64,000 nucleotides of DNA from Carya illinoinensis. Its lineage: Eukaryota > Streptophyta > Magnoliopsida > Fagales > Juglandaceae. This document shows, piece after piece, positions 25,801-34,800 of the stretch (position 1 is the stretch's first letter; the number at the start of each line of letters is the position of its first letter). The stretch covers positions 2,604,001 to 2,668,000 of the forward strand of contig NC_056752.1 of assembly GCF_018687715.1 (NCBI RefSeq), read 5' to 3'. Both the position numbers and the translations under genes were made by a program. The notes beneath the pieces were generated by a model. It did no database searches and had not been told where the DNA came from. It saw nothing but the letters and a program-made list of their open reading frames with translations.

Positions 25801-28800
25801 AATTCTTGGAAGAGCTGATGCCATGCTGCTCTAATATAATGACCCTTAGAGTATGACTCTGCGATATGAGCTGTGCCATGTTGTTAATATTGCAGAATAA
25901 AAAGTGGCTCTAGTATATGGTCAGATGAATGAACTGCTTGGAGCTCGTATGAGAGTTGGTTTAACTGCCCTAACTATGGCAGAATATTTCCAAGATGTTA
26001 ATGAACAAGACGTACTTCTATATATCGACAATATCTTCCGGGGGCAAATGCGTCCATAGTGACTAGGATGGGGGGCAATGGATATAACTCAGCGGTAGAG
26101 TGTCACCTTGACGTGGTGGAAGAGCTGATGCCATGCTGCTCTAATATAATGACCCTTAGAGTATGACTCTGCGATATGAGCCATGCCATGTTGTTTTGTT
26201 AATTTGATCGCAGTAAAACATAGTTTTTTGCAATAAAATCTATTAACATAAAAATGAAACCTTAAGTGGGGTTTGTATATGGCATGGAATTTAATGGACT
26301 CTCTTGTTTTTGTATTTTTGTATTTTTTCCTCCTTTCTGGCAGAGAATTTGAAATTGCAAGTAGTACTTTACTCATGGTTACAAATATTTGTGAGAAATG
26401 GGAGCGATTTATGAAATCTTGTGATTGCATAATTCAAACTAATGTAAAATAATAATAATAATAATAATAAATAAATAAATAAAATAAAATAAAAAAGTAA
26501 AGATACAATTAACTACGATTAAAACCATAAAAATGGTATCCCTTTCATATATTTAATAAAAAAAATCCATCGAGACTAAGTGGTTAGCTAACTGATTCGG
26601 CCAGTGTAGACCTATATCACATATTGCTGAATTCATATACAAGAGTTTGTTTAGGTCACAGTTTGCGTCGGTAAGGAAAGTCCAAGTCACATCTAGGCTT
26701 ATACACCAAAATGACTAGCCCAGGTTTCAATTGAGGCCACTTGAAATCATTATAAACAGCAAGAACTTCTCCCTCCTAGATAATTTGGGATTCTTTTTAC
26801 TACCCTTCTAGACTCAATCTGAGGTATACAATATGCCCCTTAATTATGAGGGCCGGGGAACATTTTAATTATGAGGGCCGAGTTAGGCAAGGGCCTAAGC
26901 CCGTCTCACTTAAACCGACCCGGAAGGAGTGGAAAGCACGGGCAGGGCCCCGTACCGTGCCCGTTTCGTCGACGCACAGCTTGCAGCAGGTAGAGGAGGT
27001 GCCGGAATCTTCCATGCGAAGAGGACAGCAACAGAAACTGCCGACGGCTACTACAGATGTCGCCGAAAGCTTGGAAAAGGCAGAGACAACGCCGGGCCAG
27101 CAGGAGAAAGTTCCGACAGAAGCTGCGGTGGACATCCCATCGCCACCGAGACCTGTTCTCCCCTCCGAAACTGGACAGACAGCACCGATGGAGTGTGGGG
27201 GAGGGGATGATGGCTCAGAAAGGACACCTGCACTGTACGAAGAAGATAACCAGTTGGAAGAATGTGAAACAGGGGGCAGTGAGTTCTCGGCCAATGAAGA
27301 CATTTTCCTTTCAGATGAAGAGAATGGACGTAAGAATACAGAACTTACGGAGGTGGGTTTCGTGCTTGGGGAAGAACTTATGGAGGAACAGATGGACGTA
27401 AGAATACAGAACCCTGTCCCATTAAACTGCCTGTTTCCAGATCAAGCTCGTGTCTCGGACTGGGTCTTCAACACAGTAAAGGACATACAAGATATTGTGG
27501 GTTTGAGGTGTGATGGGTATGAGGAGCAGTTCATGGCTTTACTCGCCGCTATTGAAGCGGGTCATCAACAACAGAGGAAGATAGGGTCTAAGAAACAGCG
27601 GGAGCTCAACAGACTAACCTGGTCCATGAACTCTGAAGGTAGTTCTAGTAGGGATAGGATGAAAGGGAAGGGGCTAGTCTATCCTAAATGAAACCAAAAA
27701 TTGTTTCATGGAATGTACGGGGACTTAATGAGGCGAATAAACGGCTACAAGTAAGAAACTTGTTGCGAGGGTGGAAGGCGGACATCATTTGTTTACAGGA
27801 GACGAAATTGGAAGTAATAACTACAAGAATCGTACGAAGTATATGGAGTTGTGTACACGTTGATTGGGTTTATCTGGCTTCTAACGGGGCCTCAGGAGGT
27901 ATATTGGTTATGTGGGATCAACGAGTGGTGGAGAAAAGGGCGGAGTTTATAGGGCAATTCACGGTGGCATGCTCCTTTAGGTGTGGCAGATGATTTTTTG
28001 TGGGCTTTTGCAGGGGTTTATGGCCCAAATGCAGATATTGACCGGAGTCTTTTATGGGATGAACTAGCTAGAGTTTACAGCTGGTGGGACCTTCCGTGGT
28101 GCATTGGCGGGGACTTTAATGTAACAAGATTTCCCAGTGAGAGTCATGGAAATAGAAGAATGCGCCCAGCAATGTCACGCTTCTCGGAATGCATCTTTGA
28201 GTTAAACTTAGTGGATCTACCAATGGCGGGGGGCCCTTGTACGTGGGCCAACAATCAGACATGGTCCAGATTAGATAGATTCTTAATCTGAGTGGGAGAT
28301 TCATTATCCGGAGGTTTGGCAAAAGAGACTACCACGTCTTTGTTCAGATCATTGGCCTATCTTGTTGGATTGTGGTGGGATACAGAGAAGACTTCGATAT
28401 TTTAAGTTTGAAAACATGTGGTTGAAGTCAGAAGGATTTGTGGATAGGGTGCGACAATGGTGGTCTTCCTATCATTTCCAGGGTACTCCCAGCTTCATGC
28501 TTGCGGGTAAACTGAAAGCGTTAAAACAAGATTTAAAGAACTGGAATAAACAATCTTTTGGTGATATTGGAGCACGCAAGGAAAGTAAGTTTAGGGAGAT
28601 TCAAGAGCTCGAAAGGCTACAAGAATATAGGACCTTAACGCAGGAGGAATCAGCCCAAAAACTAGGGCTGATCGCAGAACTTGAGCAGATCATTATACTA
28701 GAAGAGACTTCGTGGCGGCAAAAGTCGAGGGCTTTATGGCTGAAGGAAGGAGACCGTAGCACTAAATTCTTCCACAGGGTAGCCAACTCCCACAGGAGAT

Positions 28801-31800
28801 ACAATAATATAGAGATGCTGAAGATTGATGGGGTAGATTGTAAGGATGAACAAAGTATTAACAATCATGTAGTTTGTTTTTTTGAACAGCTTCTTACTGA
28901 GCAGGTGGGTTGGCGGCCTAAGCCCAATGGGCTGATATTCGACTCTATTGACTCTATGGACAGCAGCAGTTTGGAGAGGCCTTTTGAGGAAGCTTGAGGT
29001 TTTTGAGGTGGTGAGGAAGATGGCTAAAGATAAGGCTCCGGGTCCAGATGGGTTCTCTATGGGTTTCTTTCAATCATGCTGGGATGTACTAAAGGAAGAT
29101 CTCATGAAGGTGTTCCAGGAATTCCATTCCATCGGTAAATTTGAGAAAAGCCTAAACACCACTTTGCTTGCTTTGATACCGAAGAAGGCCAAGGCAGTGG
29201 AGATTAAGGAATTTCGACCTATTAGCCTTGTAAATGGGGTTTACAAGATCCTTTCTAAGGTTCTTGCGAATCGTCTTAGCAAGGTTGTTGGAAAAATCAT
29301 CTCAAAGCCCCAAAATGCTTTTGTAAAGGATAGACAGATCCTAGATGCGGTTCTTATTGCAAATGAATGTCTGGATAGTAGACTGAAAGCGGGTAATGCA
29401 TGGATCCTTTGCAAGCTAGACATGGAGAAGGCATATGACCATGTTAATTGGGATTTCCTAATTGACATCCTTGGAAGATGTGGTTTTGGAGAAAGATGGC
29501 GATCTTGGATCCATTGGTGTATATCTACGGTGAAATATTCAGTGTTGATAAATGGAAGACCAACTGGTTTTTTCAACAGCACACGTGGCCTAAGACAAGG
29601 AGACCTGCTGTCTCCATTACTCTTTGTTGTGGCGATGGAGGTTTTGAGCAAAATGATCTCAGCCCTGGTTGATAATGGGCGAGTGACCGGATTCCCGGTT
29701 GGATCCCCGGGTGGAGGAGTTCTTAATATTTCATATTTACTTTTTGCAGATGATACCCTTATTTTCTGTGAGGCTGATTACAACCAGGTCCGAGTCTTGA
29801 AGGCACTTTTACTTTGTTTTGAAGCAGCGTCAGGATTGAAAGTGAACCTTGATAAATCAGAGATAGTGCCTATTGGAGGTGTGCAACGTCTAAGATTTTT
29901 GGCGAATATTCTAGGGTGTAATTCCGTACTTCCTATGACTTACCTTGGTCTTCCGCTGGGGGCTGCCTCGAGAGCGGCTCCGCTATGGGATACAGTGATT
30001 GAGAAGGTCGAGCGCAGATTAGCAGGGTGGAAGAGAATGTATTTGTCAAAAGGGGGTAGGATTACCTTAATCAAGTGTACTCTATCTAACTTGCCGACCT
30101 ATTTCCTGTCCTTGTTCCCTATTCCAGTAAGAGTGGCACTTCATATAAAGAAACTGCAGAGGGACTTTTTGTGGGGAGGCCTAGGTGAGGAATTCAAATT
30201 CCACCTAGTAAGGTGGGAGAAGGTGTGTAGACCTCTCTCTTATGGCGGTCTGGGCATCAGAAATTTGAGAACCTTTAATTGGGTGCTACTCGGAAAATGG
30301 CTGTGGAGATACCATAAAGAACCAGATGCGCTATGGAAGATGGTAATTGAGAGCAAATATGGTAGCCTTTGGGGGGGATGGTGTACCAATGAGGTGAGAG
30401 GGGCATATGGAGTGGGACTGTGGAAATATATAAGAGGAGGATGGGTGGTGTTCTCTCGCCATACAAATTTTCGTCTAGGAGACGGGACTAAGATTAAATT
30501 TTGGCATGATACTTGGTGTGGAAACAGTGCCCTAAAGGACCAATTCTCGGCCCTCTTCAGGGTCGCAAGGGATAAGGAGGTTTCAGTAGCGGAGGTCATG
30601 GGGATGGTTGGGGAACAAATCCAGTGGAACATCAACTTCAGCTAGGCGGCACATGATTGGGAATTGAACAGTTTTGCAGCATTTTACAGCCTCTTGTACT
30701 CACTCAAACGGAGCAACCAGCATGCAGATTTACTATGGTGGAAGCCTACAAGTAAAGGATGTTTCTCGGTTCGCTCGTTCTTTACATCTCTCTCGCAAGG
30801 GTCCCCCATCCAGTTCCCTTGGAAAAAGATTTGGAGACATAAGGCGCCTCCCCAAGCAGCTTTCTTCGTGTGGAACGCGTCCTTGGGTAAGATTCTCACA
30901 ACGGACAACTTGAGGAAAAGGAGGGTGATCATCGTAGATTGGTGTTGCATGTGTAAGAAAGGGGGGGAATCCGTAGACCATCTTCTACTACACTGTGAGG
31001 TAGCTCGAGGATTATGGAATGAGATATTGAGTAGACTAGATTTAGGCTGGGTAATGCCGGAGTCAGTGGTGGCGGTTTTGGATTGTTGGACAGATTTGAG
31101 GGGCATTCAACAGATCAAGGCTATGTGGAAGATGATTCCGATTTGTAGAATGTGGTGCATATGGCAAGAGCGTAATGAACGGACCTTTGAAGACAAAGAG
31201 AGATCTATGGAGGAACTAAAAGCTTTCTTTTTTAGAACTCTTTGTACATGGGCCATTGCAGTTAATTTTAATGGCCAAACTTTCCATGATTTTCTGGTAG
31301 CTAGTGAGCCTACGTAGTAGGGCATTCTTTGTACTGAACATGGCTTTTGCCTATTCTTTTCATTAATATACTTTGATTTTACTCATCAAAAAAAACAATA
31401 TGCCCCTTAAATCCTTGACATCCTCATCAGGCCATTTTATTATTAGGAGGCACAACTTTAAGTCCTACACTTGTGGTTGGGATTAGTTTTGATACCATAT
31501 TTAACAACCCAAGGAAAACTCAAGCCACATTTGGACTTGTACTCCAAACAAACTAATCAAATTTACAATTGGAGTTTCACTAAATCATTATAAATGTAAT
31601 ATCTTCTCACTCCCAAATAATTTGGGGTCTTGTTCACCACCCACCCATACTTAATTTAGGCTATTGTACTTGAACTACTTTAAAAGTTGGAGTGACATGA
31701 TTATTTCAAAGGACTGATGTTTGTACAAAATTCTGTCTGATGAAGGCATTACTAAAGATGATGTTATTGTGCATGCCATTTTGGGTTGATTTTTCTTCTA

Positions 31801-34800
31801 CGCTTTTGATGTGTACATTAGAAGAAGCTCTTGCTCTCCGGGGTTGGGTTTGTAATTCCTGCTTTGTTTAAACTCATGATCTGGTCATGGCCACTCTTTG
31901 GGCCTTTTTTTCATAGGATTGAGGACTTGACATGATCAATCATGAAATCGCATATGTGCATGCCATATATTTTTCAGAGATAGATATTTGACAGGCTTTC
32001 TGTTGAAATTAACAGAAATCTAGAGGAATTGTCAAATAACAAGCGTAAAAGTCTAAAGCCTGGGAAAGTGTCTCCTCGTCGACCTGTTCCAGGTCATATA
32101 CTGAGGCCTCCTTATGTGAAATCTAAGCAACCACCCGGAATTGCAAGTGGACCTGAAGTGCATGATGAGAAGGGGATCGAATTCATGAGAGCTTCTGGAA
32201 GGCTTGCAGCACAGGTTCTTGAATATGCTGGGACTTTAGTCAAGGTGTGATACTTTTGGTCCACCCATTCTCAAATAGATTTAATTTGTGATCTATAGCA
32301 TAATCTTTCCTCTCCCTGTAATACATGATGTTCAACCCCCCCCCCCCCCCCCCCCCCCCTCTCCTTCTTCTCACTCTCTCTCTCTCGCTAATGGCTTTGT
32401 CCATAAGAGTTGGGTTTTGTGGGTTAGCATTGACTTGAAAGTATTGTAATTTGTCTCTTATATTACCATCAGTTTTCCTCACTTCACTGTTGCAAACAAT
32501 TGATGGTTTCTAGCATTGGCTTGTTTTTGGTCGCTGACAAGGAAATTATATATAGATGCAATGTAGATTGTAGTACATGATGTTGGAGATAAGCACCTTC
32601 ATATATCAAAATTTATGTGTTGTGGCAGCCAGGCATAACGACAGATGAAATTGACCAAGCCGTTCACCAAATGATAATTGATAATGGTGCTTATCCCTCA
32701 CCTCTTGGCTATGGTGGGTTTCCAAAGAGTGTATGCACGTCAGTGAATGAATGCATTTGCCATGGAATACCAGATTCCCGTGCTCTCGAGGTCCTTTCAT
32801 TTTAAGTTCTAAAGTCACTTAACCCAGTATGTTTAATTGTTTAAAAATAAATTTAGATCAAATTACTGATACACATTTTATTTGCAGGATGGTGATATTA
32901 TCAATATTGATGTTACGGTTTATCTAAACGTAAGCAGGTTTTATTTTGGGCATGCATGATTTGATAGAGATTTAGACTTTGGAGATGAGATATTCACGTA
33001 CCTTGTTTTGATCTTATCGATATATTCCTTTAGTATTTCCAAAGTTCTTTTGGATTGATTTCATTGATGCTCATGCTGCTGTGTGGTAGGCCTTGGGTAA
33101 TGTTTCAAGCATTTTCTTATTCACTTTTTTGTTGTAAACAAGTGGTGATATTAACCCACTTCCATTGTTTCTTAATTTGGCGGTGATCATTCTGTCTTGT
33201 GCTCAATCAACCCTTTTTGTTTTGTTCTTCCCCCAATCCCTCCACTCCCTGTTTTCCACTCAAGTATTTTGTTTGATAACAACATCAGAAGATTTTTCTG
33301 TAAATCTCATACCATCAGCATATTGCATTTACATATCTTGTAATGCATGCAGCACATTCTATGATTTGCTTTTTTGGATCTCAAGTATTACTTGAAACGT
33401 AACTGTGTTTTGCAGGGGTATCATGGGGATACATCAGCAACATTTTTCTGTGGAGACGTTGATGAAGAGGCCAGGCAGCTAGTTCAGGTAGCTATCTTTG
33501 ACTTCAATCTAGGAACAGCCCCTTGCAATCAATTTAAGATTCATGATAGTTGGAAACTTGGAAATTAAGTCTATAAAAATTATATCTTCATGAACAATGT
33601 GGTTTGTTGTTAGGAAATCAACATCTTTCTTGGTTCAGTAAATGGGTACAAACTCCTTCCTAACTCCACCAGAATCATTACTTATTAATGAAATTTTTAT
33701 TAGTTAATGGGATGAATTCACTATCTTGGGTGCAAACAATTTCTAGGGGCCATCGGACTAGGGCAACTTCCCCTTGAATTACCCAATGTGCACTTGCGTG
33801 AAATTCCTTGCCGAGAGCTTGTGCAGGCCCGGGATTGGTCAGGACTTTGTTCTTGGACACCCTGTGCCAATAATAAAAAGAACAGATAAATTCACTAATG
33901 TGAGGTACCAAAGCATTTCATAACAGAGTTACTCAACAAATAAATATAATAGAGCTATTCAAGGACACTCCTGATTTCTCCATCTTTCTTCTACTAAACC
34001 TAAAAGCAAAGAATAGACTATAGAGATTGAAGGGAAGACATATTTACCACATTTTGTATTTGTGACTTTAAGTGGTAACTAAAGAGAGAGCAATGTGTAC
34101 TGATTTGCAACAAGTATGGTTAAATTGGATGGTCATTATATCTCTATGCTAAATGTAAATTAAGAATGATCTGTTGACATGTTAAATTAATTTTGGCATT
34201 AATTAGAAGTTTCAATTCCTTTTATTTGTTACCTTTTGTGCACTCGTTTTGTTCATGGTATTATTTTACATTCTTAGGAAAAGTTTCTTGAATGACATTG
34301 GTCCTAAAGAAGATTGTTTAACACGTAGAGATGTTTTCTTCTTTATGTTACTTATATTTATACCTGGTATTGGTTGGGATTTATGCTTCAGGTGACTAAA
34401 GAATGTCTATATAAAGCAATATCGGTATGTGCACCAGGAGTTGATTTCAAGAAAATTGGAAAGACAATTCAGTAAGTCCTCATCCGTATTTTTATTTCTT
34501 AATCCTTTGGTTCTGATTTCTCCTCCTTTTTCTGCAGTCTCTGTGGTTATGTCATGGAATTTGTTTTTAGGAATTAGAGAACTGCATGTTTGTTGTCTGC
34601 CATTTCTTTTTGCCGCATCTTATTCCCTATGCTTAACTTATCTTTTGCTCCCTTATCAAATCATTTTAGTTAGGAAATTTGTCAAAAGAAAATGATCAAC
34701 TCTTATGATTTAATGAGTCAATATACTGTTACTTTCTGTAATCTTTTATCTTAGATACTTGTAATTATTGAAGATTGTGTTGGCATTTTTAGTTTATACG

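Larger units (their letters stand above)
20511..25836 (-). mobile_element. Full-length Ty1/copia retrotransposon in intron 2 (antisense), TSD TAATG
   Basis: Flanked by TAATG at 20506-20510 and 25837-25841. LTRs are at 20511-20902 and 25368-25836; the second is longer because of a LINE-tail insertion. By eye the LTRs differ at about 14 substitutions. The primer-binding site TGGTATCAAGAGCC (minus strand) directly adjoins the right LTR at 25354-25367. A polypurine tract (CCATCTTGAGGGGGGG) adjoins the left LTR at 20903-20918. Domain order on the minus strand is gag, protease, integrase, RT, RNase H, which is the copia order. Many stops and frameshifts make it inactive. It is inserted antisense to the host gene. 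Confidence 0.93.
25807..26195. repeat. 79-bp direct duplication flanking plastid insert
   Basis: 25807-25885 and 26117-26195 are nearly identical; the only difference seen is TG/CA within GAGCNNTGCC. Each copy contains the last 30 bp of the copia 1 LTR, the TAATG target duplication and about 44 bp of host intron. The 231 bp between them are of plastid type. Confidence 0.9.
26844..31394 (+). mobile_element. L1-clade LINE in intron 2 (sense), 16-bp TSD
   Basis: Bounded by exact 16-bp duplications ACAATATGCCCCTTAA at 26828-26843 and 31395-31410, ending in a short poly-A after 'actcatc'. It encodes an ORF1-like frame and an ORF2 with AP endonuclease, reverse transcriptase and a zf-RVT C-terminal domain. 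At 4.55 kb it is slightly short for the clade, so the 5' end of ORF1 may be missing. A 15-bp motif (TAATTATGAGGGCCG) occurs twice at the 5' end (26841-26855, 26866-26880). ORF2 has three frameshifts and one stop, so it is inactive. It lies in the same direction as the host gene. Confidence 0.93.

Noticed and set aside
26079..26122. Functional tRNA-Val gene
   Set aside because: Only the 5' part through the anticodon arm is present; the T arm and 3' acceptor strand are missing.
26869..27303. 144-aa minus-strand frame
   Set aside because: It is the antisense shadow of the LINE ORF1 frame.
29241..29651. 136-aa minus-strand frame
   Set aside because: Antisense shadow of the LINE reverse transcriptase.
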